A stretch of 64,000 nucleotides of DNA, from the NCBI GenBank assembly GCA_023512835.1, contig CM042090.1, forward strand, positions 50,574,996 through 50,638,995. The letters run 5' to 3'. This DNA is from Taxillus chinensis. Its lineage: Eukaryota > Streptophyta > Magnoliopsida > Santalales > Loranthaceae. Below are positions 43,330 to 55,280 of the stretch, piece by piece (within the stretch, counting starts at the first letter, position 1; each line of letters begins with the position of its first letter). The position numbers and the translations under genes are program-made. The notes beneath the pieces were generated by a model. That model saw only the letters and a program-made list of their open reading frames with translations. It did not search any database and was not told the DNA's origin.

Positions 43330-44599
43330 GCGCTTCCCGCCAAGACGCCTCCCACTGGTTCTTTCTTCGCTCTAGCCTCCCCTGAGGTCGGGTCTGGCTA
43401 GATCCTGCCTGGCTGGCCTGCCAGTGACAAGCTGGCCTCTCAGCTGGTGTACGGAAGCTAGCATCACTCCTCATGCTGGATGCCACGCCTCCTGCTCCCC
43501 TGTTGCTACTCCTGCAAACCCGACGCAAATGGCCCTCTCATCCACAGTTGTTGCATCGCCAGTCCTTCTTAGGACACTCCCCCTTGAAGTGACCCTTCTC
43601 CCCACAGCAGTGACAACCACTAGGTAGACCCCCCGATGGACCCCCCTATCCGCTACTGCCAAAGGTAGACCTCCCTGGGTTTATAGATGGCTAACCCCGG
43701 CTACGGAAAGAACTGCCGTCTCTCTCCTCAGTCTTGAGCCTCTTGGACCCTGAATCTCGATCAGGCGCACTCTGCAACTGGCGACCCAGATGAGCCTGCC
43801 TCCCATCATCCAGCTCCCTCTCAGCTATACGTGCTGTCTCAACAACCTCAGCATAGGTCCTCAAACGCAGAATCGCCACCCTCTGTCTAAGAGATGGTCT
43901 AAGGCCCAAAGTGAACTTGTGGGCCTTCAGGTCCTCCTTTGCCACAGTCTCGGGAGCAAACCTACTCAAGCTCCGGAAGTCTCGCTCATATGCAAGTACC
44001 GTCCTTGATCCTTGTTTCAGGCTGCCAAACTCCTCCCTCTTCTGCCACCTCAAAGATTCCGGGAAGAACTCATCATGGAAGAGCTGTAGAAACTCCTCCC
44101 AAAGCATGAACTGCACCGCACGACTCCCCGCGACACTCAACCACCACTCCAGAGCATTCCCCTCCGGCTGCCGAATGGCCAGTCTCACCTTATCCTCCTC
44201 CCGGGGTAGGAGAAAGGAAAACACATGCTCGATCTGCCTCAGCTAGTGCTCAGCTAACACTAGGTCCTCCTCCCCTTTGAATCGCGTAGGTTGTTCCTTT
44301 CGGAACCGTGTCACCACGTCATCCTCTGCACGAGTCGGTATGCCACTTAGCGAACCCTCACGCTCCCTTGGTAATTCCCCCACTGGTGGTGGTGGTGGTG
44401 GTGGCACCACCTGCTGTGCCGCCATCTCACGGCGCACCTCCTCCCGGACTTCTTGTCGGATACCAACCGGATGCCTTCTCGCAGCTGCACCAGCAACAGT
44501 GCATGTCCTCCAATGGACTGCCCCGTACCCAGGCCCTCATGGGCAGATGACTCATCAGCCACTGCCTCGGGCGCACGTGTCACTCTCCTCGGTGGCATT
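43330..44599 (-). pseudogene. Element B Gag with two zinc knuckles
   Basis: Start MPPRRVTRAPEAV near 44599, with a Pro-rich segment (VVPPPPPPPVGEL). The core follows (MFSFLLPREEDKVRLAIRQP, GNALEWWLSVAGSRAV, WEEFLQLFHDEFFPESLR, GSRTVLAYERDFRSLSRFAP). Two zinc knuckles lie near 43620-43510, CHCCGEKGHFKGEC and a second CNNCG-stop-EGHLRRVC with TGA where Arg (CGA) is likely. The frame changes near 44440 and TAG near 44241 cuts the core. It is longer than element A's Gag because of the Pro-rich insert. Confidence 0.88.
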
Positions 44600-46496
44600 C
44601 TTACTACACGAAGTAAGAAGCACAAACGTCAAAACGTGTTCAACAATTATCGGGTTTCACTACCTCTACCCCACTATCAAGTCAAGGAATACATGGCATC
44701 ACACACATTTTACACATCAAGATTGCACATAGTTCAAATAAACAAGGACCTTTCTGATGGTCCCTTGGAGCCTAGAGGGGGGTGAATAGGCTCTTATCGA
44801 AACTCTTTTTAATCTCTTAAGACACCACACTTATCTAGTTAAGTGATAGAATCACTGCGGAAGATAACCAGATAGTGGAAGTATTTTGTTTTATTATCAA
44901 GAGATAATTACAACAAAATAGAAGCAAGACTCTCTTACACTCTGTTTACAAAAGGATTCACACACTAGCCTAGATTATATCTGTGAGCTCTTGTGCATAC
45001 ACAGGGTTAATTCAGGCTCGTTCGCACACCCACACAAATGTACAAGTATGAATATTTATACAAACATTCCTAAGAGACAACCTTGGAACTTGTAGTTCCG
45101 GAATGCGTTCAGCACTAACTATTCCTCGGTAATCTCTCTGCCTTGACTATTGCGGTTTGTGGAGCTCAAGATCTTGGGTTTGAAGAGTATAAGTGCCTTT
45201 GTGAGTTCCCAAATATAATTAAGGTTGTGTCCACATATCCGGGTGATCCACGTGTAAGATTCTTCAGGTTCTCAATGAGTTTGTCTTACATCGGGACACC
45301 ACGAGCTGATAACTTAAAATGCGGTAGTTTGAAGTAGCATCTTCTTGGTCCGGTGTAATTTTCCTTACTCTGTTGCTAATGAAGCTCGGAACCATACTCC
45401 ATGTCAGTGGTTGCTTACTCCGTATCTATTTGGTACTAGAATCCTTAGTCCATGTCAGCGCTTCCTTACTCCGTGTGAATGAGTAGGTCGGAGTGCTTAT
45501 TCCGTATCAGCGCTTCCTTATTCCGCATGTAAGTTCCTTACTTCGTATGTAAGTTCCTTACTCCGTATGTAAGTTCCTTACTCCGTATGTAAGTTCCTTA
45601 CTCCGTATGAGTTTAAAGGATTGGATGGCTTACTCCGTACTAGCGCATCCTTACTCCGCATGAGTGAGTGGCCCGGATTCCTTACTCCACATCTAGTTTC
45701 CTTACTCCGTGCGAATAAAGACTCGAGTCCTTATTCCGCATCAATACTTCCTTACTCCGTATGTATGAAAGACTCGGATGCCTTACTCCGTGTCTTCTTT
45801 ACTTTAGTTCGCTTGAGGGGAAGACTTAACTTTTTAACTCCATGTCAAACCTTTTACTTCATGCGACCTTGTAGACCAAGACTCTTACTCCGCATCAGTT
45901 TAACTTAGTCCGTTTGAGGCATTAGGAACAGATTCCGTAATCCGTAGCTTTTAAGTTTTTAGTCCGCACGAATGTTCCTTATTCCGTATGTATTGGTGAC
46001 TTGGTTATTTACCAAGTGTTTGACGACACTCACTCTTGTCCGGATCAGGATTATGTATCCTGTCCTTAGCTTTGCTCTCATGAGTGTATCTCCGGATTAA
46101 TAACATATCTTCTGCAACGATCAAAGAAACACAAAAGATCTCAGATCAAATTACATAGGGCTTTATCAGCATTATCCAAATTCTGGGCTTGATCCAACAC
46201 TTTCCTTGTAGTCATGCTCAAGGTACTTCAAGTAAAACCAGAGTTGCACAGTTCACACCTTATCACATTTTTTCTTTTATCACAATTACAATTTCAACAG
46301 GTATCCACACCTTCACATACAACAACCAATACAACTAGTGCCCTAATGCCAATGCATACAATTCCTACCTCAGGTCTAGACTACCCCAAGTACACCTTAG
46401 AGGCTCCAAGAGGACTGTGTTGATCAGGCACGTCCCTCCAGGTTCCTCCAAAGGACTCAAGATAACCAGATCCGCCCACTACCCCAGGCGAACTAG
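44600..46496 (-). other. Element B leader with nested copia solo LTR
   Basis: Between PBS and gag. Native leader is 46200-46496 plus 44600-44754, about 450 bases with no family-like frame. The remainder is the solo LTR 44755-46199. Confidence 0.7.
44755..46199 (-). repeat. Copia-type solo LTR, TSD CTTTC
   Basis: Flanked by CTTTC at 44750-44754 and 46200-46204. On plus it runs from TGATGGTCCCTTGGAG to GATCCAACA; by comparison with element C's LTR end its sense is minus. It is the same family as 18183-19559 but inverted. It contains the (ACTCCGTATGTAAGTTCCTT)-type minisatellite (45410-45800) and a TATAAATA box on the minus strand near 45050. Confidence 0.93.
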
Positions 46497-46513
46497 ACCA
46501 TGCTCTGATACCA
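46497..46513 (-). other. Primer-binding site of element B (initiator tRNA-Met)
   Basis: The minus strand reads TGGTATCAGAGCATGGT, three bases from the LTR end at 46517. Confidence 0.93.
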
Positions 46514-46516
46514 TAT

Positions 46517-48469
46517 TGTCACGCCCCGGATTTTCAACCCGAGGAAACCGGTTCGTGACTCCCCTTTACCCACCCGGTGGGCAAGGGATAGATGTACAAA
46601 ATCCAACACATTCATAATAATCCACAATAAATAGCAAAAAGGCGAACCACTTATCTTTATTAAGTTCCAAAATCCATTACATCATCTCCAATTGGAGTTA
46701 CTATAGTCTCAACATAACATTTGACAAAACACTCAAATAACAAAAGGAGTAAAGCCACAAGGCAGAAAGTCTTCCACCTCGGTTTTCCCACCTAACGCCT
46801 ATAGGTTCCTGCAAGAAAACACACCACAGTAGGAGGGGTGAGCAACCACAACTCAGTAGGGATCAAGTCTCCCCCAACCCTTCCCATGCACCTATCATCT
46901 ACATGTGAGCGTGCACCAGTGCAGTGACGTGACATAGACATAACAAGGAAATCACACCACACAAACGGGCACAACCTCAGTCCCAGCCACACAGGCTAAC
47001 ACTTTAACCACCTCTCAAACAAGTGATTTAACCGCCTCTTCATGCCAAGTAATTTAACCGCCTCTTCAGGCCAAGTGATTTAACTGCCTCTTCAGGCCAA
47101 GTGATTTAACTGCCTCTTCAGGCCAAGTGATTTAACCGCCTCTTCAGGCCAAGTACCAAACAGACAAGCACACAGCATACACCTTGGTCACTCAGGCATA
47201 AAACAAACACTTAGGATGCACACATTCACAAGTGCACAAACGTAGCTTCTCAGGCATAAAAATGAACACTTAGCATGCATGTGTTTACAAACCCACAAAT
47301 CCAGCCTCTTAGGCTTCAAAACAAACACATACTGGCATATTTACACAAGCATATTTACACAGGCATTTTATCGAACATGTAACATGCACTAACCACCCAA
47401 TATCGTAAATCACACAAAAACGCCACTGAAGGCCAACATTCATATAGGAGGTCACACCTATATGAATTTACATATAAGTATTATAGAAATAACAATAGAA
47501 ACTCTATAGATCTTCTACATAGGGTCCAACCCCGAGACTGACCAAGAAAGACAGAACCCCTACCTTGAAAACGTCCTCCTGCTCTTGCTCCCGCGCTAGA
47601 CGCCGTCCTCCCCACGCAAGACGCTCTGGCAGCAAGCCAGTAGCTCTCCTTCCTTCCCTCTCTCTAGCTCTTTCTCTCTCTCTCTCTGTGTCTCTCTCTC
47701 TCTCTCTCTGCGACGGCTGCAGTGGCTGAAGAGAACCCTAACCCTAGAACAAGGAGTCTTTACTTCTATATATAGGTATCACAGCATCAAAACGACATAG
47801 TTTTGATTAAATGAATCCCAGTATCAAAACGACGTAGTTTTGATCACATAAGTTGTAACCTTTTCGCGTCCACACACGACAAAATATCCACAATTCCAAC
47901 ATGGTCCTTTGGGAAAAGATGATTAGAATAACAAAACCAAGGTGATGGTACAAAAATATGGTTGCACGCCATATTGCATGCCATATCCCCAATTAGCGTG
48001 CAGATCCAAATACCCTGAAATTCTACCCCAAGCTTCCTTGCATCATGTAGAAGGCTGGTATGCAATAATATGCTTGCATGCCAATTGGTCCAATTGGCGT
48101 TCAAGGCCTTTGGCTCTGAAACTTCTATGGAAGGTAGAGGACATCATTCTGAGAAACTTTTGTTCTGCATGCCAATTGATTTGAGGTCATCTACTTGGTC
48201 AAAATCAACCTCCAAAACCTTTCAAAACAGCCTAAAAGCGCCTGTATATACAAATAGCATCTTCCTAGGGCATAAAAGCACGTTATGAATTGTCACGTGC
48301 ACCTCCCAAAAGTCCCCTCTTGGGCCCATCTCTTACCTCAAACTTGTGCACCAACATCCAAGGTGTTTTAGCTAAAGTGTGAGAAGGAAATCCCCTAAAA
48401 CCCAACAATTTCCACTCACAAGGCATCTGTGGTTAACTTCTTACATACCGCAAAACACGGGTCATTACA
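46517..48469 (-). repeat. 5' LTR of element B
   Basis: In the minus sense it starts TGTAATGACCCG at 48469 and ends GGGGCGTGACA at 46517. From about 46790 to 48469 it is nearly identical to the 3' LTR. From 46517 to about 46790 it is only distantly similar (end TGTCACGCCCCGGATTTTC versus TGTCACGCCCTGGATTTCC, then little alignment). Donor-like and acceptor-like sites are at 47563 and 46809. Confidence 0.92.
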
Positions 48470-50666
48470 GTCTTCGACCCTTCGACCTTGCCGACACTTC
48501 GACCCGTTGACCGTTGACCTTCGACCTGCCGACACTTCGACCCGTTGACTGTTGACCTTTGACCCACTAAAATTTCGACCCGCCGAAGCTTCGACCCTGC
48601 CGACATTCTGACCCTTTGACCTCTGACCTTCGCTGTTTGGCCCCTCTCGCTGGCTTTCTCGCTGGCTGCTCACAGGATGTGTTTTTATTTGCTAGCAATT
48701 GTGAAAGATGCTTTTCAACGCCTGTCAGATGCATGTGCTCACAAAAGAACGAAAAGGCAATCACAAGCTGCCCCGTTTTACACACAGGGTGTCCAACCAC
48801 CAGACAAAGCATAGAATCTGGAAATTAATAATGCTGGGATTCATAATACACCCGACAAAGCATTAAAGGCAGCAATTAATGAGATGTAGCCAAATCTCTT
48901 TAAAACCAGTATACTCTCCATCGAAAAAGAAGATTATGCCCCAGCTTCAGCTCTGTTATTCTGCCATCTTCACACCCAGTTCCCTGAGCCCAAAAGAAAA
49001 AGAGATTTACGCCTAGAAAATGAAAGGAAGAGAGTTCGCCCAAGAAAAAAAACACCCAAAGAGGGTGGAAATTCTGCCAAAAAAAAAAACAAAAACAAAA
49101 AGAGGAGTCCCAGAGAACGCCCAGATTTGCTGCCATTTTCGCTCAACTCCTGCATTCAAAAAACCAACCTTCTGCCATTCTGAAACCAGAAATTGCCCAC
49201 TCACTTCCAGCCTTCCCTGATATCTCGATACAGCTCTCTTTTTTCCTAATCCCTGCTGCCATCTCCATACCAGCTCCCTGATACAAAAAAAGAAAGAGAA
49301 AACGCCCAGATTCATCCAAAAAAAAATGCCCAGAGCCTTTAACGCCTGCCCAGATCTACACCAAAGCCTTTTTCCAAAAAAAAAAAAAGAAGAAAAACTC
49401 CTTCCATTCTCCTCCCTTTCCTTTACGAGCCTCCTTTCCCAAAATCAAAAATAAAAAAAACTCTCCCAGATTCTCTCAGTCTTTTACAGGAATTTGGTGG
49501 TTGGTAATTCGAGCAGGTGACTATTGACGTTGACAGGAGCCCAAATGGAAGACTGGTGTTGAAAGCCCCCAAAGTCGGTTCCGTATTTGTTCCTTTATTG
49601 CTTTTTAGCTTATTTCTATTTCTATTGGATGTAATTCTTAGTAATTTCCTGTATTGTTTTTTCTTTTCTTGTCATCGGTATGTGGTGTATCTTTCCTTGT
49701 ATTTACCTTTTTATGTTGTTTGTATTTGTTATATTTTTGTTGTATTTCCTCTCTTCTGTATATGTTGTATGATGTAAAAAAAAAAGAGAGAACAAAGAGA
49801 GGCATAAAAAAAAGATGAAAAAAAAGAAAAAGAAAGAAGAGTGCTTTTATTTGTGGATGTCATAATCACACACTCCAAGTTTTTTACTTTAATGCATAAG
49901 TTCATTACTTTGATTTATGACTTTGGGTTTTAAAACAAAAAAACAAAAAAAACAAAAACAAAACATTTCTTTTAGAAAAACACAAAAACCCATAAATGTT
50001 TTCTAACCCAAAAATAACAAAAAAAGAATAACATATTTCCATTTTTTTTGGACTTCAAAATAAAACCAAAAACCAAAACAAACCCCTAGGATCTCATTCC
50101 TCACTTCAAACAAAAAACCAAAACTTTTAGGATTCCCTTTAGAAATTTAGGGTAAATCCATTTTAACTATAACTTCAACAAATAACTTAGTTAAATAAAA
50201 ATTATAGGCTTTTTAGGAAATTTAACCCCATCACGGCAATACAAATAAATAGAAAACCTCCTCCTCCGAAAATAGATACCGAAAGGGCGTTGTAGGGGTG
50301 CTAATCCTTCCCTACATGTAACCAATTCCCGAACCCTTCTCTGATAACGCAGACCACACTTTTAAAACTACTCAAAGTAGAGGGTATCCAACTGTACCCC
50401 AAAAACAATTAGTGGCGACTCTAAATTTCTCACCATTGGTTTTGTTTGAGCCCACCCCAAACGGGCCCGGACAAAAACCAGTGATGACAAGGGGCATGAC
50501 CTTCATGTGTTTGAGCCTTGCTATGACATTTATTTACTTGCCTTGCTTGCACCTTGTATATATTGTCCTTGTACTAACCCTTTGCATATATTACCCATCA
50601 TTGTCTACTAACCCCTCATTTTCATTCATTACATATCATAGCATTGCACACATTCATTTAGGAAAC

Positions 50667-52196
50667 ATGGTAAGCTTTGATCGTCTTCTAGCTAACAAGA
50701 TGGACAAAGAAGACGTTCAAGAGGTCGCTCTCGCATCAAGGATAATCCAAAGGGACTTGGGAAATTTCTCTCAAGAGGAGCCACAGAAGTTCCGAGACCT
50801 ACACATTGAGTTCCCAAAGAATCATGCTTCTAAACTCACATCCATATGGAGGAAGTGGTCTTCAAAGAGTCAAGCCGCATACGTCAAGCACTTTAGGGAT
50901 CTGTTACATCTAACTCAACTACCAATAGATGAGAACATGATCATTGCAGCAGTGAACTTCTGGGATCCAAGGCGAAGGTGCTTCTGTTTTAATGGCATGG
51001 ATTTGGTCCCAACTATTGAATAATACAAAAGGATTCTTGATCAAGAAGTGGATCAAAAGAAGGCAATCTTCAACTATGATCCTCGAAAATCATGTCGGCG
51101 TACTTTGGCTTGTCTCCAAGATATACAAGCTAAAGAAGTTCCTCCAATCATTCAAAATGATGGGAAGCATGAAGTTGTTCCATGGGAGTTCTTCAAGAGG
51201 ATGATGCAACATTCAACTCAAGAGGAGACCCATATACTTTTCACTGTTGCTGTCTATTGTCTGCTCATTTTCCCTCAAAATCCAAACTTCATTGACGGGG
51301 AAGTCTTGAAACTTGTCCTGCAATTGATAAAGGGAAATGACCCTGTTCCTGCCATCTTAGCTGAAACCATTAGGTCCTTATCCTACATCCGAGTAAGAGG
51401 CCGAGGACAATTCAGAGGTTGTCTTCCTCTCCTATGCACATGGTTGAAGAGTCACTTCCCATGCAGCTTTCCATGCTTCAAGGAAGTGTATGTGTTACCT
51501 GCTACGGCCTTGCTAGATATTCTAGACAGTGGGTGGCGGCTACCCAATGACAAGGAAGGTTGGATGCACAAATTCCATACACTAAGAGATGAGGATATCA
51601 TTTGGAGGGCCCCTTGGATGCATAGATCAAGCATGCTATAAAGTTGTGGCAACTATAATTGGGTCCCACTAATCGGCCCTTGGGGAAGCACTGCATACGC
51701 ACCATTACAGGTGGGAAGACAACTTGAAGGGCGTCAAATCGTCCCAGTTTTACATGGAATGGAGGCTTGTGATAAGGAATATAGAGCCCCTAGGGAAAAA
51801 TGGGCAATCTTTGAAATGCATAGAGCTTGGGCCACCCCTCGACAAATCAAGGTTAACCTACATGCTACTCCTATCTTATCAGAATACAAGGCATGGAAAG
51901 AGAAGTTGTTCCCTCTCCCCAACATAGGCGAGGACATTGCAGCTGAAAAGGTGGCCTCCAACGAAGAACCTGTGGTTGTCCTAGATACAACTCTATCCTT
52001 GCTACAACAGAATGTCATTTTGCAGCAAACAGTGCAAGAATAAGGAGAAGCCATACAGAAAATGGTGGAATAGTTGGAAGCAGCTAAGATGCAGAAGTGT
52101 CATGCAAGGAAGCAGTCATTGGCAAGGGGGATGGTCATCAACAAGCTTGAACAGGAGAATGAGAGGCTAAGGAACCTCCGAAGAAGACGCTGCTAG
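50667..52196 (+). pseudogene. Element F ORF1 (DUF7745-like protein of Ogre elements)
   Basis: One frame of about 509 codons from ATG 50667 to TAG 52194. It is interrupted by in-frame TAA at 51021 and 51639, TAA at 52041 and a TAG near 52071, with no frameshift. It matches element E's ORF1 block by block: SIWRKWSSKSQAAYVKHF, FWDPRRRCFCFNGMDLVPTI, PRKSCRRTLA, VPWEFFKRMM, LLIFPQNPNFIDGEVLKLV, PAILAETIRSLSYIR, GCLPLLCTWLKSHFPCSF and NYNWVPLIGPWGSTAYAP. The C-terminus is coiled-coil-like and basic. Ogre-type elements have such an extra ORF before gag, of unknown function; plant genomes annotate similar proteins as DUF7745 (from memory). Confidence 0.8.
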
Positions 52197-52302
52197 GAGA
52201 TAATCAAAGCTTGTCCTAGAACATATAGTTTTAGGGATTTCATTTTACTTGTTTTAAATTCAGTTTGACTATTTGTACCCTTTGAAGTTTGGTTTCCAAC
52301 TT

Positions 52303-52308
52303 AATAAA
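52303..52308 (+). terminator. AATAAA after ORF1 of element F
   Basis: AATAAA 107 bases after the ORF1 stop and about 157 bases before the gag-like ATG. Element E has one 97 bases after its ORF1 stop. Use as a polyadenylation signal is inference. Confidence 0.4.
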
Positions 52309-52464
52309 GTTTGTGTCTTTGCATCTCATGCATATCATGCACTCATACTTAAAAAGTGAGAACCAAAATAAACTTTCCAGATTCGCCAGGTTTGCTAGAA
52401 GGCTTTCAGCAGAATTGGGCACTCATACAACTTAAGGTCCTCTAGTCGTCAGACATCTCCTACA

Positions 52465-52709
52465 ATGGTAGAGCATACCGAGGACAGACTTACTGGGCTT
52501 GAGCAGGCTCAAGAAGAGATCGGGGGGAGCATGCTCCAAGTGCAGGCTCAGTTAAAAACTATGATGGACATGCTAGCCAAGCTGACCGCCGAGAGAGAAG
52601 TTAGCCCAACTACAGGAGCTATTAATCAAGAGCAAGAACATGCACCACATGCTTCACAAGCCTACGCTCCAGCAAACATGGTTCCGGGGGCATCACATCA
52701 AGTCCCACC
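52465..52709 (+). pseudogene. Element F gag N-terminus, cut by element E
   Basis: ATG 52465 opens MVEHTEDRLTGLEQAQEEIG and continues as a short coiled coil (MLQVQAQLKTMMDMLAKLTA) and a Pro/Ala-rich linker. The 5' LTR of element E starts at 52710 in the middle of it. Element E has the same start (LMGLEQSQQALQG). The position after ORF1 is that of Ogre gag. Confidence 0.7.
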
Positions 52710-55261
52710 TGTTAGACCCCATTTTGTCCGGGTTGGACATACTAACCCCATTTGATATACCTTTCTACCCATGCCATATACTTTGTTGAACAGGTCCACA
52801 ATGATCCCATACTTCCAAGGAATGGTTTGGAATTGATGTTAACCCCAATTTGCACGAGATGGATACAATTGACACGGATGGGGGAGTCCAAAATTAATGA
52901 CTTCTGCTACAAGTCCTTGAAGCACCCCAAGACCAACACCAGGTGATAGAGGATAAAAATTGGAAACTAACGCACTTGACCGAGCTAAAATCGGACTTAA
53001 AATGAAGAAGTTATGGCCAAAACAACTTTCGTTGGAAAAGTCAAAACTTGCCAAAAGACGGTCAATGCCCCTGGTCAAATCGCCCGAAAAAGTGGCCATG
53101 TGAAATTCTTCAAACCGTCAATTTAGGCGAATACGGATCTCCCCAAACAATCCCCGGAAAGTTGTCCATTTTTGCATTTTAGGTGAAGGGTGAGAAGGTA
53201 ATTAAAAAAAAACAAAACAAAACTTCGGGGTTGACCGTTGACCGTTGACCTGCCGACACTCCGACCTTCGACTCGCCACCTCGACCCATTAACCTTCGGA
53301 GCCTCGAAGCCTCGAAGCCCCGAAGCCTTGAAGCCTCGAAGCCTCGAAGATTCGAAGCCTCGAAGCCCCGCTGCCGACACTCCGACCTTCGACTCGCCCC
53401 TTCGGACTTTCGAACCTTGTGAAGATGCGACGCCTCGAGACTTACGACGCCAGGACTTGCGACGCCTTAACCTGCGAACCTACGATGCCTTGACTTGCAA
53501 CGCCTTCGACATGCGACCTACGACCCCTTGACCTACCGACACTTCGACCTTCGACCTTTCGACCCTGGACACTCGAAGCCTATAAACTTTTGACCTGCCG
53601 ACACTCCGACCTTCGAACCTTGACCTGCAACGCCTGTAATCCTTCGACTCGTTGACCGTTGACCTTCGACCTGCCTACACTTCGACCCATTGACCGTTGA
53701 CCTTCGCCTCACCGAAATTTCGACCCACTGAAGCTTCGACCCTGCCGACACTCCGACCTGCCGACACTTCGATCCTCTGACCCCTTGACCTTCGCTGGTT
53801 GGCGTTTTTCGCTGGCTCTTCTTGCTGGCTATTCACAAGACCCGTATTCTGCGCTGGCCATCTGACAAAGAATCATTTTTCAACGACCTATCAGAAATTC
53901 TTACATATTATTTGCACTTTGCCAACATTCATACATATTATTTGCACTGGTTTGCGTTATCAGAAATTCTGACACGTGTGAAATTTTATCCCCAGCAGAG
54001 AGAAAATCAAAACAAAAAAAAAACAAATCAAAAAAAAAAACCAAACAAAAAGAGAGACATAGATTTTGCAGCTCCAAGCAGCGGTGTTCAATCTCTGGCC
54101 CAAGTCCAACCAACCATTCTTTGGAAGTTTCCTCCTCCCGCCAACAATATCACTGCCGGAGTCCCAATCCAAAGCCAAAGTCAGTTCACTTTGCATCTGT
54201 TTCTTTATTTGTTTTTTTAGCTTATTTGTATTTATATTTGATGTAATTGTTTTGAGCATTTTTCTGGTTTTCGTTTGTAGCTTATCTATATTTGATGTAA
54301 TTGTTTTTTAGTATTTTTCATTGTATTTTCCCTGTATTTCTTCCTATGTTGTATGTTGTAAATATGTAAAGTATAGTAAAAAGAGAAGCAAAAGAGAGGC
54401 ATCAAAAGGGAGAAGACGAAAAAAAAGAAAAAGAAAAAAGAGAGTGCTTTTATTTTTCTTTTGTGGATGTCATAATCACACACTCCACGTTTTTTTTTTA
54501 TTTTAATGCATATGTTCATGACTTTGATTTAAGATTTCGGGTTTGCAAAAAAAAAAACAACAAAGAAAGGAAGAAAGGTTTCCAAAAAAAAAAACAAAAA
54601 AAAACAGAAACAAACAAAAAACGTTTTCATGTTTTCAAACTAAAAAAAAACCAAAATTAGTACTTTAATTTAAAAAAACACAAAAAAGGGGATAAAAAAG
54701 CAAAACCAAAACAAAACGTTTTTTACAAATCACAAAAAAAAACAAAAAAAAGTATGTTTTCTAACCCAAAAAGCCAAAAAAAAGAGGGAGAATAAAAAAA
54801 CCATTTTCTAGGACTTCAATTTCCCAAAGTAAAACCAAAAACCCAAAACCAACCCATAGGATCTCATTCTCCACTTCAAACAAAAACCCAAAATTTTTAG
54901 GATTCCCTTTAGAAATTTAGGGAAAATTCATTTTAAACATGACTTTAATAAATAACTTAGCTAAATAAAAATCATAGACTTTTTGGGAAACTTAACCCAG
55001 TCACGACAGTACAAATAAAATAGAAAACCTCCTCCTCCTAAATTAGATACCGAAAGGGCGCTGTAGGGGTGCTAATCCTTCTCTACACGTAACCAACTCC
55101 CGAACCTTTCTCTGATAACGCAGACCACACACTTTAAACTACTCAAAGTAGAGGGTATCCAACTGTACCCCAAAAACAGTTGGTGGTGACTCTAAATTTT
55201 TTTACCATTGGTTTAGTTTGAGCTCACTCCAAACGGGCCCGGACGAAATCCAGTGATGACA
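52710..55261 (+). repeat. 5' LTR of element E (T1 family)
   Basis: 2552 bp, starting TGTTAGACCCCATTTTGTCC and ending CCAGTGATGACA, followed by a PBS. It has TTCGA-type minisatellites at 53240-53780, an A/C-rich tract at 54540-54960 and an inner motif TGGTGACTCT (55184-55193) resembling the PBS. Confidence 0.92.
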
Positions 55262-55263
55262 GC

Positions 55264-55280
55264 TGGCGACTCTGCTGGGG
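55264..55280 (+). other. Primer-binding site of element E (non-Met tRNA)
   Basis: TGGCGACTCTGCTGGGG two bases after the LTR end. It differs from the initiator-Met sites of A, B and C. Ogre elements have been described with a tRNA-Arg primer and a site of this form (recalled, not checked). The first ten bases recur inside the T1 and T2 LTRs. Confidence 0.85.

Larger units (their letters stand above)
37641..48469 (-). mobile_element. Element B: chromovirus (Tekay/Del type) with both LTRs, TSD GTCTT
   Basis: The most complete element: 3' LTR 37641-39583, polypurine tract, pol with chromodomain, gag, leader with a nested solo LTR, PBS 46497-46513, and 5' LTR 46517-48469. Duplications GTCTT lie at 37636-37640 and 48470-48474. 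Length is 10,829 bp, or about 9.4 kb without the solo LTR. A chromodomain after integrase marks it as a chromovirus. Coding is disrupted by at least two frameshifts and several stops. The two LTRs match closely except in their U5-side ~270 bp. Confidence 0.95.
27836..50489 (+). mobile_element. Element D: Tat/Ogre-type Ty3/gypsy element, 5'-truncated, with nested insertions
   Basis: Only the part from just before RT to the 3' LTR is present; the 5' LTR, gag and protease are missing. The order RT, RNase H, second RNase H, integrase, long 3' region, polypurine tract (36954-36966) and 3' LTR (36967-50489) is that of the Tat lineage. The boundary with the gag scrap on the left is a break, not an LTR end. 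After the 3' LTR the flank is AGGGG, then leader DNA of another Ogre-type element (F), so D probably inserted there. Confidence 0.85.
36967..50489 (+). repeat. 3' LTR of element D (T1 family), split by element B
   Basis: Starts TGTTGGACCCCATTTTGTCC at 36967, broken at 37640 by element B, resumes at 48470 and ends CCAGTGATGACA at 50489. Net length is about 2690 bp. It has the family's minisatellite, A/C-rich tract (49900-50190) and inner TGGCGACTCT (50413-50422). No PBS follows the end, which agrees with a 3' LTR. Confidence 0.9.

Noticed and set aside
36967..50489. The 5' LTR of element F
   Set aside because: No primer-binding site follows 50489, whereas a polypurine tract precedes 36967, so it is a 3' LTR.
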